In this document: piece by piece, positions 50,152 to 63,034 of the stretch | Numbering within the stretch: position 1 is the first letter of the stretch | How the letters are laid out: each line of letters starts with the position of its first letter | NCBI GenBank assembly: GCA_021234155.1 | Contig: JAJEKV010000054.1 | Span: forward strand, 5,255,962-5,319,961 | Origin: Isoetes taiwanensis | Lineage: Eukaryota > Streptophyta > Lycopodiopsida > Isoetales > Isoetaceae | DNA length: 64,000 nt | Direction: 5' to 3' | Notes under the pieces: model-generated | The model's database searches: none | What the model was told of the DNA's origin: nothing | The model's input: only the letters and a program-made list of their open reading frames with translations | Translations under genes and position numbers: made by a program

Positions 50152-51038
50152 TCATATGCATCTTGGAAAATAATGCCCTGCTATATAATTACCAGCCATG
50201 GATCGTTTAACATTTGCTTCAAACTGTCTAGGATTTCCCTTTAAGACTTCTGCAGCTTCATGGTTGAGTGGGTCATCAGGATTAGGATCCTGAGAGCATG
50301 GATAAATATGAATGTAAGAGATAGTTAAACCCTAGTAAGATCAAAAGTACAAACCAATACCAAGAATAAATACTGCAAGCCATAGATAATGGAGTTGATG
50401 CTCAAGACAGGCTTCCAATCCTCCCTCAGAATATTTAAGCACACATTGCCTTCCAAATCAATATTTGGGTGGTAAATCTGAGCGATACCATGCAAACAAA
50501 ATACACACGTATTAATGTAGCATATATTAGCTGACTAGTTGCAAATGGCAAGATTTTTTCAGGGTAAAGAAAAATCAGACTAAGCCAGGTACCTTGGTCT
50601 TGCATTTCACTTTTGGAGCTTCATGAGGATATATCTGGGATACATTGAATGTAAACACGAAATTCCCACCTCTGCAATTATACGTCCAGATGTTCTTTAC
50701 AGGAGTAGAAGATCTGACCATTTTCAATTCATCATAAGTAAGGCTGCAACTTACTGATAGTATCCCTCATCAGGCCTAATCGTGATCTCAAAGCTTAGAA
50801 GGTTGTCTTTCCCATTTGGAAATATGATTGATGTTGTTTTAGCCAAATTTAGCTCACTAATGTCTGCAACAATAAGCTTGTACTATAAAACTATTAGCTT
50901 AATATAGCCACAAAGCATAAGATCTGGACCTTTCTGTAATCTCAATTCTCCAGCACTTTGTTTTTTATTTGCTGGTCGGCCATTGGCACCTTCTGCAGCT
51001 TCCTTTTGTTTTTGCTTCACACTGAACAGCTTAATCAT
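50152..51038 (-). CDS. UBC12: NEDD8/RUB-conjugating enzyme UBC12, 5 exons
   Basis: Exons, minus strand: 51038-50930, 50863-50755, 50671-50593, 50477-50361 and 50289-50152, giving 183 aa, the exact length of human UBE2M. The N-terminal extension [20 protein letters not shown] and the segment [17 protein letters not shown] identify UBC12 (Arabidopsis RCE1 type) rather than a ubiquitin E2; the MIKLF extension docks on the NEDD8 E1. The catalytic cysteine is Cys112 in [20 protein letters not shown], with the usual HPN just before it. The end is [12 protein letters not shown] and a stop. The enzyme takes NEDD8/RUB from the AXR1-ECR1 E1 and, with RBX1, attaches it to cullins, activating cullin-RING ligases. 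All splice sites are GT-AG and phases are continuous. An intron in the 5' untranslated region is possible but not resolved. Confidence 0.97.
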
Positions 51039-53599
51039 GTTGAGAGAATAGCTGCTAAAGAAAGATAAATTCATGATCAACATAAACCTCTACTTAAAAA
51101 TCATGCGCAGCTGCAAAAGCTATTGACATGGAAGCAGCATCTGGAAAAATTTGAAGGAAAGACATATGTCTAGCGAATCATCCAGATGTGTAAAGGGCAT
51201 GAAAATGAAGGAAGTATTGAGAGTAAGAACAAGAAAAACGCACATCCTATGTTTTGTGCCATGGTGTAGGAGTAACTTCTGTTTTAAGAAGCGCAGCTAT
51301 TTACAAATCCAAGCATAACTTTGAGAAGCTCGTAAACTAATTGCTAAATTTTAGATGACGCTTGAAAATCTCATTTAACGGCCGAAGGTAGGGCATCATC
51401 CTCAACTCACAATAACGAACATAAGAGAGTGAAACAAAATTGAAGGAAGGGAATCGCATAGCATAGAGTTTATGGCTGGATCTTTACATGCACACAAAGT
51501 TATTCAACTGCAGCAAATGCCCCTGCCGTCTAAAAATATGATATTGACAACTTACTTGTTCTTCTGCCAGCCGATTCAGCAGCTTCCAGTTCCCGAGGGC
51601 AGAATTCAACACGCCAATCATCCGACAGCGAACCGTGCGGGATCTCTCTTTCCACAGATTAATTCATCAGATCGTAGAGGATTTGTTATTGATACCTAGC
51701 GACGGTATATGCTATTGTGCTATCGGGATTCTTTACATTTTAGCGAGTTGCCCACCTGGGTAGCTCAAATAACTCTAATGAGTCTTTCAACTCTAATCAC
51801 TCTTTTTAAATACAAAAAATAAGGTTCGCAAATTATCTTTGAGTATGATTTTGGTAATGGTTTGGCAGAAAATGAGGGTTAGGGTTTTGATAAAAAAAAA
51901 TTGGACATTGGCTAAGGCTAATGTTGGCAGTTGCGAACTCGTGGCAGCCGCCATTCGAGCATGGTGGCCAGTGGAAGAAGAAGAAGCAGAGAAGCAGAGG
52001 AGGAGCGGGAGAAGCAGAGAATCGGGAAGAAGCAGAGGAACGGGAAATTTTAAAAAAGCGAGATGCGGAGGAGCTGAAAGATGCAGATGCAAGTTGAAAT
52101 TTCAGGCTTCCGTCTTTGTGGCTATGGCGTCTGATGCAAACATGCTTGCAAAACCGGGTTTTGTAGAGGCAGGGGAAACAACAGCAGGTGGAAAGATGGC
52201 GAGGCTGAGAAGGGCCTCACCAGAGCAGCGCCCAGATGCAGTGGCTATGGCGTCTCATGCAAACATGATTTCTTCTTTGCTTTCTGCTTTGTTTATGTAC
52301 CCACACAGGTCGTTTCTGAGGCTTCTTCTGGAGGCTTCTTGGATTCGGAGTTTGCACTTTGAATCCAGAATTGAGGGCTTTGAAGTTTGCAATGTCAAAG
52401 CTCAAATTGAAGCTCTAATTCGGATTGTGCACTGGTTCCGCAGAGGTTCAGAAGAGGACCTCAATTTCTGGTGAAAATGCCACGGTTTCAATAGATGCCA
52501 CATTCTGTTCTTCACTCTCATTTCTCATTTGTTCTTATCTGTGTTTTGTGAATGCACAATGGTTGAATATTCATTTCTTATGTGTATGAATTTAAGTATA
52601 CTATATATGTATATACGTAGTTAGGCATATGGGGTGCGCAAATTTATACGTGGTGCTGATGTGTAAATTCCATGGCCCTTCATTTGGCATATTCATGGAA
52701 TTATGCTTGGATCCAATGATCCAAAAAAAAACAATAAGGATAGTGCAGGAGCCGTTGCTTCAACCATTGAACTTTGATAGGAGAAATCGTGGCCGTACAC
52801 GTGGCAAAAAGAAAAAAGAAAAGGAGAAAACTGCGGATGACGTGGGCGACCCCGCCATCTTCAGGTCCGACCAATCCATCTTATTGATTTCGGGAACCTA
52901 GCTATTTTGAAACCATTTCTAAAACTCTCCCTAAAGAAAATCGATATAGAGTATGCATACATACTAACCGAACGGACAAGAAATAAACTCTGATCTAGGA
53001 TAAACACAGACAAGAAATAGAAGAAAGCAGAATGTGAAGCACAGAGAAGCGAGCAGGGAATCGGTGGGGGATTTGAACCCTTGATCCAACCAGCCAACAA
53101 CCAATGAATAAAATCATCCCGGAGCCCAAAACTCAGAAGCGATCTGTGGGTTTGTTGGTCGCTGCCAGAAAACAAGGAAAGAAGGAGATCGAAATTGGTA
53201 CTCAAAGGTAATTTGCAGAGGAATGGAATTCCAAACATTTGAATCCCCGTGTCATCGTTCCTATACAGCACCAGAAAAGAAAGCCCTGCAAAAACGCCCA
53301 TCTCCAGCACAGGGGAAGAAGTAAACGATCTGCAATTCATCACTTGGAGGCCATAGGGAAAAAAAAAATCCATCCGACGTCTGCAAGGTTTTTCAAAAAA
53401 AAACAACCCCATTAATGACTGAAAGGCTCATGGGGGAACCTAATAGATGTTTGTTCCTAAATATAAAGTCATAGACGGGTTTTGATACTTCAAAGTCAAA
53501 GTAAGTAAGGTGGAAGGAGTTAGATCAGACCCATAAAAGAACAAGAAGTACCAGAGGAAGAGCTTACCCATGCATATAACAAATATATGAAATTTCTTG
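51039..53599. other. Upstream of UBC12; frames without recognisable products
   Basis: A 211-aa plus frame (51839-52474) and a 183-aa minus frame (53412-52861) are open, but both have biased low-complexity composition and no family resemblance. A 27-bp stretch GTGGCTATGGCGTCTCATGC plus AAACATG occurs twice (near 52119 and 52239), differing by one base. Confidence 0.35.
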
Positions 53600-54970
53600 A
53601 GATGAAATGAAATGGAGTGGAATAATTTTTATCGTCCACGGAGACCAATCGACCTATTGGTCCCAATAAGAGAGCGCTTATTACTGTCCGGGTTAAGAAA
53701 CACCCACTCCGAAAGGTTTTCGAGGGAAAAATCATGGCGGTAATAAGAGTGATGTCAAACTGTACAAATATACCTATTTGTAACACATTTACAAGTCAGA
53801 TGAGTGGCCGGGAACATAGATGATCCCACATATCCGTGACCTTTTGAAGGTATGATCCTAGCATCCGTACTGGTCGTACTCAGTATCACATGTGGCGGCT
53901 GGTCAGGCCTGACCATTTCAGCATAGCATGCCCGAATTAATCAACTCTGGAGGGTATGGCACTCATCCTCACGGCTCCCATTTGGAAGCATCGACAAAGC
54001 CTGTCCTATCGTGGTTTCTCAATCCATTTGCCTATCTCAATTTGAAGATGATGTGCACTTATGCGAATCGAGGCAATGAGTCTGCGCCTTTTAAATAGCA
54101 GATAGGTACGCAGGTGGCATTGCGAGCTTCGTTTCAATGTGGGATTTATGTGGCCCCGGTAATGTGCTGCCTTGACTTGTTCAAGAGCGCTGGCATCCCA
54201 GAGCTTACTGAGGAAGCAAGCGACAAGATATTGCCTCAGGTTCTGGTAATCTGCCTCTGTTTGCACCTATATGCACCTATGCTCCTGCATGTTCCATTTG
54301 GAGAGCCACTGAGCTCTCTTTTCCTTCCAGCATGCCTTGGGGCAACGTGGCCCCATTACCATGGTATAAACCAGTCTAGGGAGACAGGCATTATCCATAG
54401 TGACCACCTTCTGAAAGTAGACGATCTGGCGATCAAGGGCTGCCCTCTAAAGGGATAAGAAACCAGCTGCAACATGATTTGATATGGGACCGTGGACTTC
54501 ACCCCAGTGCCCAAGCCAAGAAGGCTTTGGCTGCTTGAAATCTGGTGTCAGCCCCCTTAGACCATCTTCCAGATCCATATGTTCCCAAGTATCTTTACTC
54601 ATTTGTCTTCTCTAGTATTTTCCCTTTATATGTAAATTGTTTGTGCTTTGTTTCTGTTTGAAAGTCACAGTCCTTGTCTTTAATAGGTTGACTGTCAGGT
54701 CTATTTCTATCCAGAATTCCTCTAGTACTCCAGCATTCAGTGCATCTCTCTTGTTTTTATTGACATCCTGCTTAAGCCATCTACATATAGCATTATTGGG
54801 AGTTTTGTGTCCCCTAGTGTTGGTGCATCTCTCTCCCCTTATTTTTCTAGTATGGATTCCTGGAGTGCATCTATGTATATCCCAAAAAGGATCCTTGTTT
54901 TACCCCTCTATCGCATTCGATTTCTTGACCCTCTTCTTTTATCTTTGCATAAATCCGTTGGTATAATCTG
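53600..54970 (-). pseudogene. LINE-E, 5'-truncated LINE on the minus strand
   Basis: On the minus strand, RT palm remnants near 54930-54700 (RGVKQGS, then LYVDG and SRMS) precede tail segments including KRRRLIASIRISAHHLQIEI near 54080. The 3' end at about 53660-53600 reads GGTCTCCGTGGACGATAAAA followed by CATTTCATTTCATC. It closely parallels the LINE-D 3' end (shared TTTTTCCCTCGAAAACC). Many stops. Confidence 0.8.
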
Positions 54971-56669
54971 ACAATTGACTTGAAAATATGAAATATAGAA
55001 AGAAATTTAAATACTAATTCTAGTCATATACGTTTAAAGATCAATTGTTAAAGAAATATCCTCAAGATGAGCATGCAACTGCAGTTTAGAAAGTGGTTAC
55101 CATTTTAAGAGTGATAATCGCCATTCATGATAAAAGTATTCTAGCTTCAATGAATAAATCCCTACTTATTCCAAAAAGTAGAACAAATATAAACTTAATG
55201 CCCAGTTTTACCCGATCATTTGATGAAGCTCCATATCATCCTCTTGCCGGGTTTCAGGGACATCCAACCATGTTGTATATTGATAGCTTAGCTCCACGGT
55301 TAGATTTTGTATTTTCGAACATTTCCTTAGCATTGTTGGAAGCTCTCTTCTGGCCATTGCCATTTTTGGAATCATCCCTAGTGCTCTGATATTTTTGCCA
55401 CTCAATGGCTAGATGGCTAAGGAGCTCAATAGGCAAAATTCTTTATTCAATCTATCCTCATCAAAATCAAAATAGCAAGTAGAATCAAATCTCATATGCA
55501 TTTAAAATGCTGGATTGAGAAATATAGCAGACGGATTTTGTATGTGTTATGTATGTGGTGGGTAGTGTTGCTCTAGTGGACATCTTTTCCAATGGGTCTT
55601 GAGTCCCCCATGTACTCTTTGTATTCTTTTGAGTAATAAAGGTCCACGTTCATAAAAAAACAAGATGCTATCGCATCAATGGGTTGCCCTTTAGAGGAGC
55701 CATTGACGCATGCACAATGATTTAGGATATGAAATGGTGGCAAACCTTCGTCGTGCCACCATTTCAGAGACTTCGTATTAGGCCTAGCAATCCGACATAA
55801 AAGTTAAGCAACAAAGCCCTTTTGCCATGCTTCATACTAAGATTTTCCCCTTTCAGGAATATTAAAATAATGAATTGGAACGATGAGCCCAAAAGAATAA
55901 TTCAATGGTTATTCAACTTGGAAGTTGTTGAAAGACACTTGCCAGATCCAGAATTTCACTTAGAGGAAAAGATGGCCTCCAAGATTCATTAGTGTCAAAG
56001 CTACTCTTGAGCAAATTGAAGGCGTTGAGCTTGCAGATCATTCAATGCGGAGGGACAATGAAAAAACCAGAACTCAAACAGAGGTACGGTGGTTTTGTTT
56101 ACAAAACATTTTGCATGACACTTGAGGTAGAAAGGAGTTATGTGATGTCGCATTGTATAAATGGTTCACAAAGCCTCTCATTTATGCAGAATCACATGGC
56201 TAGACTTGGTCAGGTTGCATAGTTCCTGCAACATCCAAGTATCAACTCCCCTTTAAATTTGAAAAGTTGTATCCATTCACCTTACTTCCCTTGGCAGTGA
56301 CCTTTTACTATAGAACTCATAAACATAGAGCGAATCCTTGTATATGACGTGGTTCTATGAAGATGGTTAATCCATGTGGCACTGCATCATTGGCTTCAGA
56401 ACATCAAGATTGGGCAAAGCAGGGAAAAAAAGAATAACAGTTTTAAGATCCTCAACCAGCATTCCTTTTGCTAGAAACAAATGCCCCATAATGGACCTTG
56501 TCCCTCACATCAATAATTCCTGCAACAAGAATTTCAAAGACAACCCAAAAAAAAGTCTAATGCATAATATAACGCAGGTTTCCTCATTGAGCAGATATAT
56601 TGCCCCTTAAAATATAGAATATGTAAAAGATCGTACAGGAATTTGTCAAGACACCAATCTTGAATATAC
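54971..56669. other. Intergenic with a short LINE-like tail
   Basis: GTATGTGGTGGGTAGTGTTG through TTTGAGTAATAAAGGTCCAC and an A7 run (about 55545-55660) resembles the 3' end of a plant L1-type LINE. No genes recognised elsewhere in this stretch. Confidence 0.4.
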
Positions 56670-57056
56670 CTGTGCTTGCAGCATTTCTTGCAATACCCCA
56701 GTGTATTCCATTATACACCTACAGCCAACAAGATCTAAAGGTAAAAAGATTTATCTAATTTGACCTATGACTTTACTAAGTCATCACAAAAATGTAGAGC
56801 ACTCCTCCATCAGCAAACATTAACTAAAGAAAGAAATCATAAGCACAATTTGTGCTAGGACAGTTCTCTTTCCTTTCTATTAGACTTCAAGAACAATAAG
56901 CAAAACATAACCATTAGCATTAACCTACATTCGGTCTGGCCAAACTGGTAACTTGACTTCATCGAAATCAAATGCGTCCTTCAATGTAGATGGGCCAACA
57001 AGCTTCAAGAGAGGCACAAAAGATGATGACTTCCCCCGCTCCACCAGAAATTTAAC
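56670..57056 (-). other. Two putative exons of an unrecognised gene or gene fragment
   Basis: Minus-strand 57056-56929 lies between a TGCTGCAG acceptor and a GTAGGTTA donor. It reads VKFLVERGKSSSFVPLLKLV, then DAFDFDEVKLPVWPDR. Minus-strand 56718-56670 follows with a GGCTGTAG acceptor and a GTATATTC donor, in phase. The composition looks coding, but I do not recognise the family, and no further exons were found on either side, so it may be a captured gene fragment. Confidence 0.35.
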
Positions 57057-57532
57057 CTGCAGCACCCATTCAACAAGTTTCATATAAAAATCCAACCTTT
57101 CAAAATCACTACATACAAGCTATGGGAGAACATCAGATGTCCACTCCAGCTATGCAGAGCACGAAAATAAGAATCCGAGGTATTCTTGAGAAGGCCAAGG
57201 TCTATTTATAACTTTAAAATAGTCTTGGAGCTTCCCAGCGCGATTGTCCATTCTGATGCTCTCTGTGTGCAGGATAGACGATTTTGAAAAATCTTTAAAC
57301 TGAGGTTTTCCATGTTCAGATACGGCGAAGGGATGCCCATTCTAACTACGCGATTCTGAGGTATTATAAAACACCACAAGGACATATTTATCTTTCGGCT
57401 CCCCTTAAAGACTTAGGGATAGGTTCTATACGTACAAAATTAAAATTCCTGACGTATAAAGTAAAAAAATACGTATTTTTTAATAAAATACGTATTTAAC
57501 GATAAAAACCCGCCGTAGGAAAAAAAATTTCA

Positions 57533-57786
57533 CAGACGCTGAAAGCTTTTGGCGAAAAGCTGTGAAAAAACTTCGGCGTCGCTGAAATACAAATTTCTGT
57601 AGAAAAGTACTGGTCGACTTTTACAGACGCTGAAACTTCAGCCACAGACGCTGAAAAGTTTTTTTCACAGACGCTGAAACTATTTCACGACGACGCGGAA
57701 ACCGGGCGATGTTCGTTCAGACTGGTTTTCACGTTGCAGACGACAAAAAGTTTTCAGCAGACGCTGAATCAAGTTTTCAGCGTCTG
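57533..57786. repeat. Dispersed CAGACGCTGAAA motif cluster
   Basis: CAGACGCTGAAA occurs at 57533, 57624, 57645 and 57668, with CAGACGCTGAAT at 57758. The inverse TTTCAGCGTCTG is at 57775-57786. Spacing is irregular. A pair of ATACGTATTT motifs lies just upstream (57470-57500). Confidence 0.9.
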
Positions 57787-58834
57787 TGAAATTTTTATAT
57801 ATTCATGGGCTGGATTCAGTTTTTGCGCCGCAAACAAGGTATTTCCTGCGCCCAACCTTGCAATTTGCCACCCAAAACCTTTTTTTTTTTTGTTTTTCTT
57901 AGTTTTTAGGGTTTTTTTTGTTGTTTTTTTGATAGGTAGGCCAGGTTAGGTCCGCAGTTAGGCCCTCGCCTGTTGCCCCCCTGTGTAAGGGGCGTAACGA
58001 TGGTGAGTGCCTTGTTCTGTGGGCTGAGCTTGGCCTATTTTAGAAAAAAAAAAAATAATAATAATAATTTAAGCAAATAATAATTTAAGTAAAGTAAAAA
58101 AAAAAAAAAAAAAAAAACCAAAAAAGAAAAGAAATTGGTTGCCTTCCCTTAAACAACAACTGAGAGGGCTTTTTTAGGGTTGCGTGTTGCCAAGAGCATA
58201 GGCATGCCCCTTGCCTGGTATTGCCGCATTTATTTGCGCCATGCCGAGGGTGGGTGGCCTTCTTGAAGCTTAAGGCAACTAGGGTCTCCCTTTAGTAAGA
58301 GTATAACCCTCACCGACGCCGTTGTTGGCCTTGGTCACGCTGGTGTCGAAGGTGTCGCGTTGTACTTTTATTAAGGGTTAGGAGAATGTTTTATCAATTC
58401 ACACCCTAGTTCCTGATGGTGTTGTTGATGAAAGTCCGACACTAATATAGGAACTGGCGTATGTTTTGATAAGCATTCGATTGGTCTCGTCTTTTGAAAA
58501 AAGCGTGACCTAGGACAAGTGCAATGCATTTAAAACTTGCTAGCCTTGCATTTTGGAAGTAGCTGGGCTATAGATCATAAATCGTGTTTTGGTCCTTTTA
58601 TTTGTTACCCTATCCTTGGCCTTGCACATACATACTCATGTTAGGGTCTTAGTGTAGGAAGCATAAAATTAGTGTTTTGTTTTGGTTAAAGTGAGTTGAT
58701 TTACCCTCATGTGCTAAGCACTAAATTGAAAGTTTTATCTTTGCTTGACTTGTAGGTGTTGTTTGTTGTCGGGCTATGATTATCGCGGAGTCGCATTTTG
58801 CTAGCCTGCTAGACAATCCCTTAAAACAAGAAGT
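57787..58834. other. AT-rich region with poly-A/T runs, no gene recognised
   Basis: Long T runs near 57880-57930 and A runs near 58045-58120 suggest retroelement tails. The sequence after 58140 leads into the degenerate ORF block but shows no frame itself. Confidence 0.4.
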
Positions 58835-61800
58835 ATGACTTCAGAAGAGAGAGCGGAAGTTAACTTGCAACCAAATGTGGCATTAGTGTCTCAGATAGAG
58901 CCGCAACCAGTAGAGGCATTGGCGTCTCAAACACAAAGCTCTGAGTCGCAACCCGAAGTCATCTTCGCAAAGACCGCCACAGAAAAAGAAGTAGACCACA
59001 ACAAGCATGGTCTACTTTGAGACCAGATTTCATGAACTGGTTGTGTAATCGGTTTGGCAATGCCTCATTTCGGGATTTGGAATTGATTACTAGCAAAGTG
59101 AGGAAGGATGGCTAGACTACCATGCAGGGCTGGTAAAAGATGCCGAGAGGGCTTTTAAGCTTCGAATGATGGAGCTAGAGCCTGAAAAGAGTGAGCAAGA
59201 GAGGTATACATGGATAGTGGGTAATATTAGCCGCACTACCGGCAATATGATCACAGAAGTTGCAAATTTGAGTAGTCATCGCTGAGGCTAGAGTTGAAAG
59301 AAAAAGCCGCCACATGGAATCTGGCGTGGACCAATGTAAAATTGAAGAAAGAGGCCCATCAACCCCCATCTTGTTAAGAAAGTGTTGGCGCAAAACCATA
59401 AAAAAAGCCAAACGTCCCGGTGAGACAGATAGGGAGTGGGAAGCTCGTGAGAAGAGCAGATGCCAAGACTACTTGGTTTGCCATGGTAGATTCATCACAA
59501 ATAATAAAATGCATAAACTAATTGGTTCTCGGTTCATATGGCGCAGTTGTATAAGTGCAATATTTTAGGGTCTAGTTTTATTAAGGATGAACCTTATTGT
59601 GTAAAACTTCAACATAATAATTTCAAAGCATAGTACGTAACCCAATAAGTTAGTGGAAGCTATCTTTGAAGAACATGAGGGAGTCAGGGAATGCAAGTTA
59701 GGCACGGGTGTATAATCTGTTGCATTGGTAGCACAACCGCCTAGAAAGACAAGGCTTAATTTTCCCTTTTTTGGAATGGAGGTTCGTTGGCAACCTTCTT
59801 TACAAGTCATGGGTCCAATGCCTTTGCAGAGCTTGCATTTAAGAAGTTGGGAGCTGTCCCCAGAGTTGAGACGGACTTGAGGTCGTTTTTTGAGGAGCGC
59901 AGAAAAAGAAAGAATTATTTGTTGCCTCTAGGGTTGGGGACTTAGCAATGTCATTCGTGGCGGCTACTCTAAAGCTCCATCAAGAAAGATATTTGCATAT
60001 GGACTTGCATCCAGGGCAATATATTGCTCCATTTTGATTATGGAAAGGAGAAGGGATGTATTAATCCTCAGGCTGTATACATTGGCATTTGTGATTGGGG
60101 TGAATCCAGGTTGATCCACGAGATAGTGGAGGTAAAACGATGGCATTACAAGGGTATGGATGGCGAAGGTAAGAAAAGAATTGAGATGGAAAGGGCCAGG
60201 CATCCATATATGCATGATGATCTTTTTTTGGTAGTGGCTCAAGACAAAGGTTCGCAAGGGTTGACTTTGATTTACACGGGCAGCAGACATTGTCTACTAC
60301 TTAGCTGACTTTGCTAGTAAGCACTCCTACATGGAGTCAATAGGAAACTTGGAGCAGCAAGGCAAGCATCGGAGAATGTGCGACTATTTGAAACATTGCG
60401 TTGAGTCGCCAATGAGGGACAAAACACGAAAATTTGATATGGCCCAAACTACTTGACACAATGCGGAGCGATTTTCATTGCTCTCCAATTCCGTGCACGA
60501 GGCCACAATTGGAATCAGATTGGATTCTTCAACTTGGCCAGGGTGGCGACGATGCATTAGACCAAGCTGGTCCTAGTCACGCCTAGCGTGCATATTCACT
60601 TACATTCAAACATCCTTGTATTACATAATATTCCAACTAAATTCATTAAACACTTATCTGATGCTACATGAAAGATTATTGTCTATGTGTGTTGTGTAGC
60701 TTAGTTTTCCTTTTCGTGTGTTTTTTGTGTTATTTATTCTATGCTTTTTTATATGTCGCAGCCTAATCTAACATTATAAAGACAAGAAGTCAAAGCACAC
60801 CTATACAAGTCAGTCAGTGCACCTATAGAAGTCAGCAGTCCAAATTATGTCCCACCGAACGGACGAAGAATTGAATCCTGACACACGGAATGTGGGTGCG
60901 TCAGAGCAGCAGGATCAGCATGGATTTTCGGTTCCCTCTAATTTGAGGACCCCCTCTACTCAGTCTCCTTGGCATGAAGGGTTGGAGAACGAGCTTGAGA
61001 TGTCACCGCTTTCGGCAAATGGAGAGAGCAAGCAAAGACATGCAAGGGCGAATGAGTTTCGTGACCAGCAGAAAGTTAAGAAGGTTGCGTGCGATGGATG
61101 AAGTTTCAAAGAGGGATAATTGCACCATCACAGAGGTGCATAATGTAGCTGGCGAGGCAGGGCCTGGCTATTGTCCAAGTGGAGCAGACTACGACGATGT
61201 AATCACAAATTTGGACAAGAATGAGTTTGAAAGTGAGTGGCCTAGTAGACGGGGTAAGTATAAGGCTCACGAGTGCAAGAATGCTGTGGTTCGAGCAAAA
61301 GCACTCGGCGCCATGTCCAAGTGAAGGGACATTTACCCCACAACGGTGAGTTTAGTAAGAGTTTTGGCGCAAGAAGTATACTACGAGCTTGTGAAGGAAG
61401 TGCCCGTAAATTATGGGAGTAGGAAATGGAGGCAAGGAAGCGGTAGTGGCAAAGACGAAGAGGGTCAAGCTATCGGAAGATAGCGAGAGTGGGCCACATG
61501 GTGAGCCCATCACCATTACATACCTTGTTGCCGACGCTTATCCAAACTTTTTGAGGTGACAGGGGTAGCCGCGGCTGGAGCCGTGAATGACCTTGTGGAT
61601 ATTCGGGCCCAACTAGAGAATGAGAGAAGTCGGAACCTGACACTTTCTGAGGAGAATATTCGCTTGAAGGACCGTGCCGATGGGTATGATAAGATGGCCG
61701 CTGAATTAGAGGACGCTTAAACGGCAACTAGCGGCATTAAACGGGGAGGAGGCAACGGTCCTTAGAGAAAACAACGAGCACTTTGCGCTAATTTGACCAA

Positions 61801-62300
61801 ATCGTTAGACTCGACCCTTTTAGGGTGACTTTGAGCAGTCGATATCCTATCTCCCTCGAGTATTTGTATGAGAGTCATTGGGAAGAGCTAAAGGTTGTTG
61901 ATTACGCACATTGCCAATTTTGTGGTGACAACCCCACACGTGGGCTGGTACACTCTAGGGTGTGGGCATCATCGATGCACATGCGATGTGTTCTTGATTG
62001 GATGTTGCAAAGCCGCTTCGTCCAACCTTGCAAGACGGATGGATTTTTCCCGAAGTTACAATATGCCATATTTAATATGCAAGGTCGCATGCCGGGCGTA
62101 AGCCACATTTGACCGCCGCAGGAGGGATGGGCAGATGCACACTTTTCAAACCTTTCGCGAGATGGAATTGTGGAGGGGGGTGGAGGAGCCGCGTGAAGGA
62201 GAGACAGTGCCAGACATTAACCAGTTCTTACCACCACCTCCAGGGCCGCAGGGTGATTATATTGATCCAAATGACCAATGAAAATGAGATATTACATTTT
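58835..62300 (+). pseudogene. Degenerate ORF block of unknown element
   Basis: Discontinuous plus-strand frames alternate across about 3.5 kb. They include a Gln/Ser-rich start (MTSEERAEVNLQPNVALVSQ), INPQAVYIGICDWGESRLI near 60060, a basic segment near 61000, an acidic helical stretch near 61600 (SEENIRLKDRADGYDKM) and a Cys/His-rich part near 61900 (HCQFCGDN and GCGHHRCTC in alternating frames, RING- or zinc-finger-like). Frames are broken every few hundred bases. I do not recognise the family. A decayed multi-gene mobile element or one long pseudogene are both possible. No terminal repeats were seen. Confidence 0.4.
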
Positions 62301-62712
62301 TAGACATGCCAAATTTTGACCTGTATCATTTTGTGAATGGCGGGTATAATGACGTTATTTCAAACAAGGTGTAATGATGTTATCAAAGGATCGAGTAGTG
62401 CTCATAGTAAAAGCATCGAGACTTCCAAATCGCTCTTTCGTTTTCTGTTTGACGAGTAAAGGCATTGAGACTTCCCAATCTCTTTTATCCTGGCTTAGTC
62501 TCTTTTGTTTGTCCTAGTGGTCACCCCGCTCACCCCGGCCGAAGTCTCCTTCGTTTTTCGTTTATCGTGATCTAATTTGCCCCTAGGATGACATCGCCAC
62601 TCGGTGGCTTAATTAGATACGTTAAGGTGAAACTTCGAAAAGGAGTAAGCCAAGAGCGACCCTCTTGGATGGTCATGGTTGGATGGTGAGTGAGTCAAAA
62701 CATCTGCACACG

Positions 62713-62992
62713 CAACCCTCTTGAATGGTTGTCAGGTCACCAGGCCTTATATTCTCAGTGGCAAACAATATAGACTTCTCGAAATTCTTGTTACCTCCTT
62801 TAGAAGGAGCGAGCTTTGCTCTCACTCTCTTTTGCGTGTCTCTGTGTCAATGTATCTTAGATACTTTGCTAGGTTATATTAGATACGCCAAGCAGGAAAC
62901 TCGAAAAGGGAGTAAGCCAAGAGCGCAACCCTCTTGAATGGTTGTCAGGTCACCAGGCTTTATATTCTCCATGGCAAACAATATAGACTTCT
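62713..62992. repeat. Direct repeat, about 67 bp, period 213 bp
   Basis: CAACCCTCTTGAATGGTTGT through CAATATAGACTTCT occurs at 62713-62779 and again at 62926-62992 with few differences. GGAGTAAGCCAAGAGCG also occurs twice nearby (62641 and 62909). Confidence 0.9.
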
Positions 62993-63034
62993 GTAGAAGG
63001 AGCTTGCGATTCTGTGGGTTCATTAGATGTCGTT

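Noticed and set aside
51839-52474. 211-aa plus-strand frame
   Set aside because: Low-complexity Arg/Glu/Ser-rich composition, no family resemblance and no supporting splice or promoter context.
52861-53412. 183-aa minus-strand frame
   Set aside because: Phe/Ser-rich composition typical of chance frames; nothing recognisable in the sequence.
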